Below are positions 46,047 through 57,792 of a stretch of DNA of 64,000 nucleotides, piece by piece. Position 1 is the first letter of the stretch. The number at the start of each line of letters is the position of its first letter. The stretch covers positions 16,165-80,164 of the forward strand of contig JAXGGA010005221.1 in NCBI GenBank assembly GCA_038373865.1, given 5' to 3'. The notes under the pieces are model-generated. The model was not told the origin of the DNA. It searched no databases and worked only from the letters and a program-made list of their open reading frames with translations. The stretch is from Uloborus plumipes. Taxonomy: Eukaryota; Arthropoda; Arachnida; Araneae; Uloboridae. The position numbers were made by a program, and so were the translations under genes.

Positions 46047-48443
46047 TAGGGTGATTCAAAAAAAATTTTTTTTTTCAATTTCTTTGGTCTTACCCCGCAG
46101 TTTTTTTATACTATTCATGAATGTAATGTATGTCAAATTTTAGCTCAATTGAATAATATTTAGAGGTCGCTCAACGCGATCGAATTCTGTTGAAAATTAG
46201 CAATTTCGAGAGTTGGAGTATATAACGTCATTACCAGAAATAATATTGTTCTTCATATAAAATGGAATAACTTAAAATGTTAGTTTACTCTACTAAGTAA
46301 TTAGTCAATAAAGTAATAGCTCAAAGTAAGTTGCAACGATCCCCCCCCCCCCCTCGCTCCAAAGCTGCATCATCTATTACCTGAGTTCGGGTAGAAAATG
46401 CAGCTTCAAGCTCGGGCTGTGGTTTCTGTTTTCTTTTCGGTTGTTTGAGGTGTATGAATTTTTTCGGTTAAAACACCTAGCATCCACTCTAGACAGGGCC
46501 TAATATAAGAGATCGAATGCGACTTTGATAGTAGCTGCTACAGTACAAAGTGGGTCAAAATGGGGAGGATTTGACAACGTCCATAAAACTGTAAAGGCAA
46601 ACTATTCGCTCTGAATCGGCCGTTAACTTACAAAGTCGTTTAAATCTATGACTTCCTTTTATAATTCACTGGAACGAAACACTTATGCAAAATATATTTT
46701 GAAAATGAAGGAGGATCGGCGAGTTTCATACCAGTATTAGTATCAGGACCACAAGCATTGATGATTTACTTCTGGGTTTAATCAGGCACTGGAATTGCTA
46801 CGTCAAATGCTGCTGTACGATAACCAGTTAGATAAATGGGAACTTACTGAGCTCGTTTGTGGTATATGTGTTTCAATAGGACATGCAGTGCCGATACTAA
46901 AGTTGAAGCTTGTTTGAACTTGGGAAAAAAACTAGGGAAGCAACTTTCACATTTTGCTTTCCGTCATTATATTTTAGACATTGTGTTTTCTGTGGTATTA
47001 CAACCGAAGTTTATTCTAGTCTTGGTCTCTCGGTATTTTAACCGATAAACCAAGAAATAGGTAGAATTGGGGTATTTGTTTGCGTGCAATGTCAAATGGC
47101 GGTGTTTACGCAATTGCGTGGAACCATCCACTGCCATTGGATCTACAATACTGCTTTTTAAGCGGTTTCAGCAATCATAGTCAAAGATAAAACATTCTAA
47201 TTTTAAACCTGGAGTGAGAAACAATGAGGTTGATAAGTTGGTAGCCAATTCAGAGCAACGTGCAACTAGTAATGGAAGTTGCGCAAAGTCAATTTCTGAT
47301 GACCCATGTAAAAGAAGTGTCCAAAGAAGATACTAGAGCTTGGTGTGATTTTCTTGAGCGAAGCACCTTCTCTTGGTGTATGTTTTCGTGTCCCAGGAGC
47401 GGTTCCTCGTGTTACGAGTATATCTGTGTCATGTCAAAGATTATTTACGGCTTCAAATTATGGATATTTCACAACCAGTTAAACTTGCAACCGGACAAAG
47501 AAAAGATATTCGTAAGATATGAATGTGATTTCTTTCACATTCTTATCGTTAATGGGAAAGAATATCTAAGATCTGGGTTCCCAGCAACCCTTTTTGTGCA
47601 AGCACTGAGAAATGATTTGGAGCATTTTCCGCGTCCTTATTCATGTAAAGAAGAAATTCAAAATATATCAGCTGTTTAATCCTGAGCATTGGAATCTTCA
47701 AGAAAGCTACCAACAAGGCATTTACAAGGCCAAGTACTACCAAAGAAACTGAGGATTGTAAACGACAATACGGAGCGTGGCATGGCCCTTATTGAAGCAT
47801 TTGTTAAGACTATCACTAACGACGAAAAACAAAGACAGTGTCTTCTTCAAGTGGTACAGGAACACAAAAAAATGTTTCAAAGTTGCAAAAAAGTAACCTT
47901 AAAAAGTATTGCAAGAACTAATGAGCGAGTTACTATATATTTAATGTATTTAAATTTGATTTTTATATTTTTTCCGTATTTGATTAGTTTTCATACTTTT
48001 CTGCATTTCAATGGTTTTTCAGGTATATAGTTCATTTTGTGATTGCACGCTTTTTTTCTTCAGAGATATAAAAAAGCAATAAAGTAACTTTATCATTATT
48101 ATTTACGTTCGCATTTGTGCCACTATCACAAAATTTGAAGTACTCCTAAATGTAAAAATAGTTTACTAAAATTTTGGGCAAATAATTCAGTGTATATAAA
48201 GTCATAAATAAGACGGTAAGACGAACAAAAATACAAAGGCTACTTTTTTCCATAGATAATCATTTACGTTCATGTTTTTGTCAATATCACGAAATTTCAA
48301 GGCGTTTGAGCGACCTCTAAATATTAATATATTTTGTCAAAATTTTTCACAAATAATCAGTGTATATAGTGGCACAAAATAAGAGGGTAAGACGCACAAA
48401 AATACAAAGTTTATTTTTTTCCATACATTTCTGAATCACCCTA
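46047..48443 (+). mobile_element. DNA transposon with TAGGGTGATTC ends and 8-bp duplication
   Basis: TAGGGTGATTC at the left and GAATCACCCTA at the right, bracketed by identical ATGTTCAT (46039-46046 and 48444-48451). Subterminal inverted words include AATATTTAGAGGTCGCTCAA (46156) and its complement (about 48305). It carries a decayed plus-strand gene. The 8-bp duplication fits hAT, P or related superfamilies with a CxxH insertion; assignment is left open. Confidence 0.88.
46640..47930 (+). pseudogene. Transposase-like pseudogene, VNDxxERG family
   Basis: Broken frames in order: ALELLRQMLLYDNQLDKWEL; CFNRTCSADTKVEACLNLGK, then LGKQLSHFAFRHYILDIV; MSKIIYGFKLWIFHNQLNLQ; ALRNDLEHF; and finally LRIVNDNTERGMALIEAFVK with QCLLQVVQEHKKMF. 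I know this order from uncharacterised arthropod and cnidarian proteins in which the first block carries CFDTTASNTG, the second ACRHH, and the last VNDxAERG. Here the first Asp is Asn and the Cys of CRHH is Phe. Frameshifts and stops confirm inactivity. Confidence 0.6.
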
Positions 48444-48857
48444 ATGTTCATCAAGTTTTCTTGTAGAGTTCAACCTAAAGTACACATTGCAATAAGAGTT
48501 TTTATGCAAAGTATTATTAATAAGTGTTTAAGAAGGAGGGGTCCCACTTTCCCCGTGGTTTTTCTCTATTAGGGTAAGAGGGTCCCCTCACTATGGTGTA
48601 AGTGGGCCCCCTCATAACAATGATGATTTCAAAATGAAAAGCAGTTTTGATACAGCAATTTCTACGATGAAATGAAAGATAATCATGGAGACCTAGAAGA
48701 AATTGATGGTTCAGCTGCAAAAACTGCAAAAGCTGGTAACTATGTATTCGTGAAATTTGCATCAAAGAAAACCATAAAGTATTATGAAGGTCTAATTTTA
48801 AAATATGATACAAATGAAAAAAATACGGCAAAATTTAATAGAAAGAATAGAAATAGC

Positions 48858-49462
48858 CAGGGCGGCATTTCAACGTTTCGTTTGAGGGGGCGAGTTTGCT
48901 AAACATGAAGCACCTAAGTATAGAAAAAAAATACATCTTAGTTAAAAGAAAGATTTCTTAAATTGGATTTAATATTAAGAAAAATTGGAGTTATTGAAAC
49001 AATTTAAGTTTTTATGATCAAACTTTAAAATTATTTTGTAATTAGTTATCACATAAAATGTCGTGATTAGAAATTAGTTTTTAACTTTTAGTCAAGTTTT
49101 AATCCGCAATGTTTCGAGCCAAGAAGGAGTTTTTTTTTTCTTTTTTCCATTGATTTTCAGTGTTTTGTGCTATTTCCCAAACAGCTAAAGTTGAAAATCC
49201 TTTCTTATCCCGTTATGTTTGTTTTAGAGCTTTTTTTTTTTTTTTTTTTTCAGATTCCTCTGCTATGAGAAATAATCTTGAGAATATGTTTATGGATGAG
49301 TTTTACCAATTTTTTTTTGAAAATTGACAATCTCTTTTAGTTCCTTTTGCACGTGATCGTTGATTTGTGTTGTTCATAAATTGAATTTACCGTTTTTTAA
49401 CATTCTGCGTAAAATATTTGGGGATGCGAAAATTCTCTTGCCCCCCTTTTTTGCCGCCCCTG
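48858..49462. mobile_element. hAT-type MITE inserted in a transposase frame
   Basis: CAGGGCGGCATTTC at the left and TTTTTTGCCGCCCCTG at the right. Perfect 8-bp duplication GAAATAGC (48850-48857 and 49463-49470). Removing it places the two halves of a transposase tail side by side in frame. Confidence 0.88.
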
Positions 49463-49887
49463 GAAATAGCTACACTTTTTATTGGTTTGATGTAGGTGAT
49501 GTTAGAATTATAACTGAGGATGAAATGATTATGTTTCTCCCTCAGAAAACTTCAAATAGAAGCTGCCATTAAGTGTTTTCATTTTTTTTTCAACCTATAC
49601 TTTTTTTTCTATTTTACCAAAGTATATCTTAATCGGCGAGGGGGGGGTGTTAACCCCCCCCCCCAGAAGGTGTGATTTTTTTTCTTTTGTAGTTGAACCT
49701 AAAAAAAAAGAAAGAAAGAAAGGACAGATGCCGATTGTTCAAGGACGGCCGATTATTTTTCGTTTCGAATAGCCAATGGCCCAGGGGCACAGCGAGGGGT
49801 TTTTTAGGGGTGAACCCCCATAGAAGGTTTTACCCCTTACTAATAAAAGTTCAACTACGGAAGAAAAAAATCATTCAACAACATTAT

Positions 49888-51342
49888 CCTCGGAAAGCTC
49901 ATTGAGCAAGTAAGAAAGGCTCAGTGGCTTTCCATTCTAGTAGACGAAACGACTGATGTCAGTACAATTACCCAAATGGCGTTCTGCGTCAGATTTGTCG
50001 AGGAGAGTAATGTTCGCGAAGAATTCTTGCAATTTATTCAAATAACTGATGTAACTGGAAAGGAACTAGCTGCAATGATAACGAAAACAATCAAAGACCT
50101 AAATCTGCAGCCTCAACATATGGTTGGTGAAGGTTATGATGGTGCAAGGGCTATAAGCGGACACATAAAGGGTGTTCAAGCACTCATCCTAGAAGTATCC
50201 GAGGGCTATATATGTGCATTGCAGCTCGCATTGCTTGAATCTTTGCATCTCTGAAGGATGTTCTGTTCAAGCAATTAGGCATTGCATTGGTGTTATTGAG
50301 AGGGCACAAAAATTTTTTAACACTCCGAAGCGCCAAGCAGTGTTAACAGCTGAGATTGCAACGGCATCTGAAGAAACAAAAAAAGAAAAATTAAAGAGAA
50401 TCTGCCCCACTCGATGGCTTGAGCGCCACTGCGCAGTGACAACTTTTATTGAGCTTCTTAACCCTCTGCTTTCATCCTTGGAAGAAATACAAAAATGGGC
50501 TGACACAAAAACAGCTACCGAAGCCCAGCTTCTCCAGAGTGCTGTACTAAAGTGCGACTTCTTGGTGAGCCTTTTTGTGGTTGATCACGTATTTTCGTTG
50601 ACCACGCCATAGAGTATATATTTGCAGACACAAAATCTGGACCTTATAACTGCAGTAAAATCTGCTATGATTGTGAAATCAAAGCTGGAGGAAATAAGAA
50701 GTAACGCAGAGCAAACATTTTCTCATATTTTCAAAAAAATAAGTGAGCTTTGTGCTGAATTAGATGTCACCATTTCAAAGGAAAGGATGGCATGGCGGCA
50801 GGCAAAGAGAGATAATGTCCCAGCCGATACGGTTGAAGAATATTTCCGACGATCTTTGTTCATTCCTTTCCTGGAAAATACTATTCAAGCACTGTACGAA
50901 AAATTTGAAGCTCATGAGAAAATCTTAACACCCTTTCAGATTTTGTTAAAGGAGAATATAGATAAGAGCGAGGAAGACATTTCTGGTGTTATGAAACTAG
51001 CGGAATTTCATAAGCTTGAAGTTTATTGGGGGAAATTATTCTTTGGCAAGAAATGGTGAAAGAAAAAAACCCACTTGAAGCTTTGCAACACTGCAACGCT
51101 GAGCTCCTACCAACAATAAAGTCTCTCCTCACCATTTCTGCTACAATTCCTGTAACGACATGCACGCCTGAAAGGTCTTTCTCTTCTTTAAAGTTTTTGA
51201 AAACATATTTAAGAAATACACTGGTGAAGAGCGTTTAAATGGACTGGCTACGGCTTACATCCATGACCGAATTCAAATCCGTGAAGATGACGTCCTAAAC
51301 CAGCTGGCACAAAAGTCACGCAGACTACATATTGCTTTGTAA
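49888..51342 (+). pseudogene. hAT transposase pseudogene (DUF4371/ZMYM1-like)
   Basis: Near-continuous coding across four frames. It starts near LVDETTDVSTITQMAFCVRF, which holds the first catalytic Asp, then VGEGYDGARAISGHIKGV, HCSSHCLNLCISEGC (insertion-domain CxxH), RICPTRWLERHCAVT, MAWRQAKRDNVPADTVEEYF, and the dimerisation block TTCTPERSFSSLKFLKTYLR (51150-51215) followed by the end RIQIRED...RRLHIAL and stop near 51342. Only a few frameshifts or stops (about 50215, 50612, 51035, 51215) break a protein of roughly 480 residues. The N-terminal zinc finger is missing. Confidence 0.85.
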
Positions 51343-51344
51343 GT

Positions 51345-53352
51345 TGTAATCACCATATAACAGGGTTAAAGGTTCATTTCTTATCCCGATCCCAAAAGTC
51401 CATTGTTAAAGAACTCACGTCTATAGTTTGCTTATGTTTCCTTTTCACTTTTATTTTATTTTTTACATTTATATTTTATGCATATTTTTTAAATATTGTA
51501 ACAATTTATCTTTTCATACGTTTATATCTCTCTGATAAATATACGTCATTTGAATTTTTATTGCCCTGAATATCATAATTTGTTTATATTTCTCGTTTTC
51601 GAAGCCATATTATAATGGTTTTGTTGATCCTTTGTTTTACATTCGTTTGAATTCGGTAGAATGCAGTGAAATAAATTCGCAGTGTATTGCTCTAACGTAG
51701 TTTTAAAGTATAAATGTTGTCTGTATGCAAATAAACAAGAGTTCAATATTTTTATTCAGTCATTTGTATTTATTACTTTTTGTCGCTTATGAGGCAAATA
51801 ATCAACTGTAACATGATTTCCATATTATCCTTTAAAATGATTTTATTTCTAAAATTATGCTAACATGCCAAAAATAAAAAATAAAAAAAACCCCTGCCTA
51901 GTAATGCAGAAACGTCTGATTCTGATGTATACGACAGTTACAAGCCTTGAATATTGAAATGAATTTGTACTTTTATATGTAAATATTACTTTTGAATACG
52001 AAAACTAACCGCTACGGTGCGGCGAAGAGAGTGGTGACAGTCGCATTTGTACTCATGTTTTTGAGTTATATATCTAATCGTGAAAAATGGATATGCGTAC
52101 ACATAAGGATGGCTATGATGGAAAAAATACCCCCCCCCCCCAGAAGGAAATCTTGGCTGCGCTAGTGATACACAAGACAGTAATTAGCTTTCGTACCGTA
52201 TTATAATTACAGTCGAAGCTCGGTATAATGATTATCTACGTCCCACAGAAAAATGTCTTTATAACGAATGGTCGTTATAAACATGTAAAATTTATTTTAT
52301 TATGCACATGCATTATGCAGTTCAGTACTTTCATTAAAATTGGCGTATTTTGAAGAATTCAACTAAGTCTTCAAATTATTTTTTTCATTTGAAACAAAAA
52401 AATAAAAAATAAGATAAAATAAATTCTGAAAAATACAAAAGGTTGAAGAAATTTTAAATTAGAAAATATAGGACAAAACTGTATTTTGCATATAGTTGTA
52501 AGAGTTATGGTATTCTTGGACATGCAAGATTTTTGGTACCTCTTAGGTATGAAATAAATATGGTCTTTGAATGTTGTATCTTACAGAAAATTATCACGAA
52601 TAGTTGGTAGGTGTAAAAGTGGTTTTAAAAAAAATATGATTAAAATATTATTATAACATTTTAGTATTTAAAAATATAATCGTGAATTTAAAAAGTGCCT
52701 TTCAATTTTTAAAAAAAAGCTACCAACAAAACTGAGTCATACCTCCTTAGCACTGCGTATTGCTATGTTCTTATCGTGTGTCCCGCAAAAGATGTAATTA
52801 TGCATAAAAGTGGCGTACTCAAAAAGAAAATTTGGGGACGCAATATCCTCATTGGGTCATTACATATCAAATAAAGCCAGGAAACTTAAAAATCAGCAGT
52901 TTCAACAAAACTTACAGGGGTGACTATGTCTATAGCGTGACACGCACACACATTAAAAAAATAATAATAATAAAAAAAATGATTTAAAATATAAAAACAA
53001 TTTCAATTTGCCAAAAATGGCGAAAAGTGAAATTTCAGTACTTACAAAAATTCATTTTTCTCAGCTTCAGCTAGAATCATTTTTTTTCCAGTCATTTTAA
53101 AGCTCTTAAAATAACTTCAAAAATTACTTTTAAATTAAGTAATTTATGATCGCTATTTTCAACCGAAAAGTTTACTAACTCATATCTAAAAGACAATAAT
53201 ATATTTTAGAGGTAATGAATAAAATTGAAATCTTATGCCGCATTCAATGTAAATATAAATACTTGATGGAAATGACGTTGGGTTTATAATCGGCTTATAA
53301 GGGAGCTATAAATAAAATTAAAGGTGAATTACGAGAGTGAAATGTTCCACGT
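51345..53352. other. No gene seen; transposon flank debris
   Basis: CACTAGCGCAGCCAAG (complement, about 52154-52169) could be the right end of the hAT element, matching CAGGGGCACAGCGAGG near 49780, but no target duplication was found. CAGTCGAAGCTCGGTATAAT at 52210 looks like a Tigger end. Confidence 0.35.
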
Positions 53353-53354
53353 AA

Positions 53355-53540
53355 TGGTACGCACTTGCCCCATCATAATGGTACACACTTGCCCCATCAT
53401 AATGGTACACACTTGCCCCATCATAATGGTACACACTCGTTCCATCATAATGGTACACACTTGCCCCAGATAAGGGTACGCAATTGCCCCATCATAGTGG
53501 TACGCACTTCCGCCATCATAATGGTGCGCACTTACCCCCA
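53355..53540. repeat. 24-bp minisatellite
   Basis: About eight units of CATCATAATGGTACACACTTGCCC-type sequence, with the latter ones diverged. The unit is a multiple of three, so both strands stay open (HHNGTHLP and its antisense), which mimics a gene. A reversed AAAGTGCGTACCGTC lies just after, hinting that it expanded inside a MITE end. Confidence 0.85.
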
Positions 53541-54304
53541 CCTTACTTTAAAGAAAGGGAAAGTGCGTACCGTCATATAAAAAAAAATAAGTTAGAGTAT
53601 TTGATAAAAATACCCCATGTATGTTATTAGCAGCTCTTACTCAAAAGAAACAACTTGTATTTGCTGACTTCAATTGCTCGGTATGACTACAAGATAAACT
53701 GAAACAAAACAACAGTTTTTTCTCGAGAAAAAAAGGCATTTCACTCATTTTATTATGCTTTTTCCAAACGCAGATCCATCCAGGTTTGATTCTGTTATTC
53801 ACGATATTGCTATCCGTAAATTATCTCTTTTCTAAAGTGCAAGGGCTAGATGAAAGAAAGTAACAGTACAGATAGATACATCTGCAATGCTTGTACTGCA
53901 TAACCAGGTATAATCAGCTCTCAATAACTCGAAGCCTTATAACCAGTGGCGTACTCAGGGGGTGGGCTGATAGGGCTGCAGCCCCTCCGAAATTTTCAAA
54001 ACGAATTTTAAAAATATGAGCTAATTCTTTTTTCCTAAATTTCAATTTTTTTTTTTTTTTTGAATCCCAAAATGAGAAGAGTTTTCGGTACAGATAATTA
54101 AGTATAGGACAATATAATAAAGATTTTTCTTTTTCTTTTCGTTTTTTTTTTTTTTTTTGACATGTCTGTTATTTTACTGTACGTCATGTTTATATCCTAT
54201 TATTCATTTCATTCATTTTTTTTTTTTTTTTTGCAAATCTATGTTTTAGAAATGCCGATTAATTTTTTTCAGTCACCTAATTCTATTAAATAAATTTCAG
54301 GATA

Positions 54305-55626
54305 GGGGAGACTGGGGACAGTTGTGACAATTTTCATTTGCTCCCCCATAGATCCCTTAGTAATGCCTGTGAGCTGGTTTAAAGCTGTCTTTATGTTAAA
54401 GTGTACATTTGTCTGCTTATAAATACTAAAATTTTCTCCCTAAGTACAAAAGTTAACTCACAGGACCAAATTAAACAAAAAAGGAAAAAATGTCACAACC
54501 GACCCCGCCCCAGGGGCGGTTGTGACAGTGCTTGGGGTCGGTTGTGACAAGTTAAAAAATACAGCAAAACAGTCTAGATCACTTTTAATTTCAAGTAATA
54601 TTAAACGTAATTCAACATAACCTTCATCTGGGAAAGTTTAACACTTAACAATGTGCCTCGTTCAGTTGAAGTAGCCTTATACCAAGTTTTGCAACAATAT
54701 CAGGTTTTTGGAATTTCGTAACGTCTATTTCGGCAACATTATGCACATCCTGTGGGTCATAACCGTGTCTGTTCATAACAATTCTCAAGTATCAAAGAAA
54801 GATTCCACATTTATTTGTTTTATTGAAGCTTGTTACTCTTGAAAGGCTAGTTGCATAAGCTACACGAACAGACGTGAAAAATTTCTATTCATAAATGAAC
54901 GAAACCATTTCTCAATAGCCATTTTACTCTCATGTCTGCTTTCAGCTTATATGTAAGCTCAAAAGCACTTTATTATGAGCTATGAACACGTTGTTTTCAT
55001 TGTGACAGCGCCGGCCGGCTCCATCGCGTTTACGAATGAATGTTTCGTAGCAAAGACTTACGATTAACGTTGCATTTCCAAAGCTGTCCGAAAGAAAAAA
55101 AAGTTTCACTTCTTTATAAGCTTCTTTATATTTCATTAAGTCACACTGCCCTATTTCTGTCTTCTTCAAGCATATTATGGGCATCAAATATGATAAAAAC
55201 ATGTTTTACTCGTGTCACAACCGTCCCCACGCAATTTGTCACAACTGACCCTAACCCACAACTTTTGAAAACAAGAATCGCCATGGCAATACAAAATAGC
55301 CTACATAAAAAGTAATCACTGCTATTTCCCTATTGAGGTTCACTACTAACGGAGAGAAAACTTTCATTTCCCTATCTGTACCCATTCAACAGGAATTACT
55401 AAAAGAAATCGAACAAAAAAACTTACTTTTTGACTGTTAAAAGGTAACCAACCCCTCTGCTAGCGTTAATGTCGCTCGATGGCTACCGCAATACTTTGAC
55501 ACACATTCAGACAAACATGCTGATACTCTCTCTCTCTCTCTTTGCTTCAACCAGGTATTAATTATGGTTTAGCTAATATGACGACTGTCACAACCGCCCC
55601 GTGTCACAACCGTCCCCAGTCTCCTC
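54305..55626 (-). mobile_element. Pogo/Tigger-like transposon nested in the hAT element
   Basis: Ends GGGGAGACTGGGGACAGTTG and the near complement CGTCCCCAGTCTCCTC, flanked by TA (54303-54304 and 55627-55628). GGTTGTGACA words repeat at both ends. The minus strand carries a broken transposase. Confidence 0.85.
54640..55202 (-). pseudogene. Pogo/Tigger transposase remnant
   Basis: Broken frames give ATSLSRVTSFNKTN, LRIVMNRHGYDPQDVHNV, AEIDVTKFQKPDIVAKLG. Active Tigger-type enzymes read NxDETGVTTVQKP at this place, so the catalytic Asp is replaced by Ala here. An open stretch upstream (54942-55202) is probably the diverged N-terminal region. This is only part of the DDE domain. Confidence 0.75.
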
Positions 55627-56592
55627 TATAGAACTGAAACCTAGCATTAGGAACAATAGTAAAATAAACTGCAGAACAAACATTATTAGTGCGTTAATTT
55701 GCCGCAATATTGTAAAAAAGTGTTTCAGCAACACCTCTTTCAATGAAGAATTTTTTTAAAGTTTAAATGCATCATTCTTTGTGTCCATCACAACGCTTTC
55801 TTCATAATTTTAATGGCAAAAATTTTTTCTAATGATGTATTTTTGTCGACTTAAATAGGCATTAAAGCAGAAATTTAAGACTTTTACTTTTCTTAGCGAC
55901 ATTTAATGAAGTGCTTCCCCCCCCCTCCCCCACACACACTCCCTTAAGAGTCTTGACTCAGCCCCCCCCCCCTTCCCCTGAAATGATTTGCCTGCGTACG
56001 CCATTGCTTATAACTCGAATATTCCTCGATCTCGAAGTTTTCTCTATTATCTCGAAGTTTTCATTAAATCCCAACTCTTGAGCAGGCTGTAGGAACTTCC
56101 CATAACTCGAGCGTTTTAGCTTAGGACTTCGAGTGATTAAGGGGGGGGGGTCCCTCCTTTAGCAGCTTACTTTACGAGTGAATTCATGTTAAAGAAATTT
56201 TGATGTTGCTACCGTGGAGTCTCGATAACTCGATCCTTATAACTCGATTATTCCTTTATCTCGAAGTCTTCATTGCGTCCCAAACTCTTGAGAACGCTGT
56301 AGGAACGTGCTATAACTCGAACTACCAAAAAGTCGAAGCTTTTAGCCGGTCCCCTGGACTTCGAGTTATCGAGATTCGACTGCATTTGAGAACATGTACG
56401 CATTAAATGGTGCTGCCGAAGCTTCGGATAGGTTAAAAATAAATTAAAAAAAATCATAAATAAACCTCGAATACATTATTCTTTACTTTGATGTAAATTA
56501 TTCCAGTTACTAAATTTTAACAATAAATACAAGAGAGGATTAAAACTCATCCTTTATTTCTGTCGTTATTTAAACTACTATAAATACTTTAG

Positions 56593-56837
56593 GGTGAGTT
56601 CTGGTAAGTGCGTCCACGGGGTAAGTGCGTCCACTGAGAATTATATGAACACTGTCCTGAAATTGCTTCTGCAACATATTGACTATGTTAGGTACCTGTC
56701 TAAGCATAATTTCTATAGGTAGAGGTCAGCCCTGGTTTCAATAGACGAAACACAATCACGACGGACAACTTAAATGTCTTCAAAAAAAACTCTAAAGTAA
56801 AGATTGAGAAATTTTTGTTTAAGGATAGTTGAAAAAA
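56593..56837. other. Spacer between repeat X and duplication copy B
   Basis: Has no counterpart in copy A. Contains GGTAAGTGCGTCCACGGGG and a second GTAAGTGCGTCCAC, which look like subterminal transposon repeats. Confidence 0.4.
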
Positions 56838-57792
56838 CTGTTTTCAAACTATATTTTGCTATATGCAATATACCTCCATCTCGGTTATTCCATCTAGATA
56901 CATGGATGGAATAACCGAGTTGGTGATATATTGTATGTATTCCTTCCTTAGCCCTGACTTAGGGGCGGTGACTTACTGCTTAAAATCTTTTGCTAGTTCT
57001 TAAAGTAGTAGAATATCTTGAATCTTGTCACAAAAGATCAAGTGATTAATAATGTGAATGCCACTTTTGTCGAGTCCAAGGCAAAAGATATATTGGCTCA
57101 ACAGAAAAGTACCTTAAAAACCGAGGACAGGTGGATATTTTGCGTCATGAAGTATTCGCATCGTGGCATCAATTCCAAAAAGCAATATGATCTAGTAAAC
57201 TGTACAATTTCTTTTTTTGAATGACACCTAGAAATATGAGGTCACTTTTTGGAAAATTGAAGAGAAAAAAAATAGCTAAGAACTAATTTCATCACTAAGT
57301 TATCCCACAAAGGGATATACTATTTCATTACTTTTACAATCAGAAACATTAAGTTACTTTTTGATTGACAAAAGAGTTACAAAACAAAGCATTTTACATT
57401 TTCAAAAGATTTATTTGGACATCAGGAAATAAATTACATAAGCATAAAAAATACCCCTTAAGCAAAACAATAGGAACGAAGTTATACAATGATATAGTTT
57501 TGGTTCATTCACCAGACATTACCATAATACCACCATACACCATACTATCAAAAAGCGTCTTTTTTGCAAGAATACCATAAAAGTCACCCAAAAAACTGAC
57601 AACAAAGTTTAACCCATTTTTAGTATATTTGTCCATTTTTAAAGTCAGATAAATGTTTGAGTGATATCTGGCATAGTACACAATCCTATGCACAACAGTT
57701 AACACTTTTCTACCACAACTGAGAAAAATACGCACTGGTATCACAACAAATGACACAAACGAATTGAGATTCATAGTCAGCAGTTTCTCCGA

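Larger units (their letters stand above)
45805..49572 (+). mobile_element. Outer pogo/jerky-like element remnant, interrupted twice
   Basis: Left piece 45805-46046 opens GGGTAAGTGGGCCACC. The right piece from 48452 has GTAAGTGGGCCCC words and the end of a coding frame: GNYVFVKFASKKTIKYYEG, then LKYDTNEKN (48672-48857), resumed after a MITE as FYWFDVGDVRIITEDEMIMF (49471-49572). This resembles the tail of pogo/jerky-like transposases. The 2397-bp element at 46047-48443 and the MITE at 48858-49462 interrupt it. The extent of the outer element is uncertain. Confidence 0.5.
53944..56006. mobile_element. hAT-type element hosting a Tigger element
   Basis: CAGTGGCGTACTCAGG at the left, CCTGCGTACGCCATTG at the right. 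Perfect 8-bp duplication CTTATAAC (53936-53943 and 56007-56014). The inverted paralogous site near 29700 is uninterrupted. About 740 bp are its own; the remainder is a nested insertion. Confidence 0.9.
53711..56592. repeat. Repeat X, inverted copy, interrupted
   Basis: Reverse-complement match to 29152-29937. Interrupted by the hAT element at 53944-56006. Confidence 0.8.

Noticed and set aside
53329..53580. Repeat-peptide genes on both strands of the minisatellite
   Set aside because: Open only because the repeat unit is a multiple of three; no start context, splice signal or domain.
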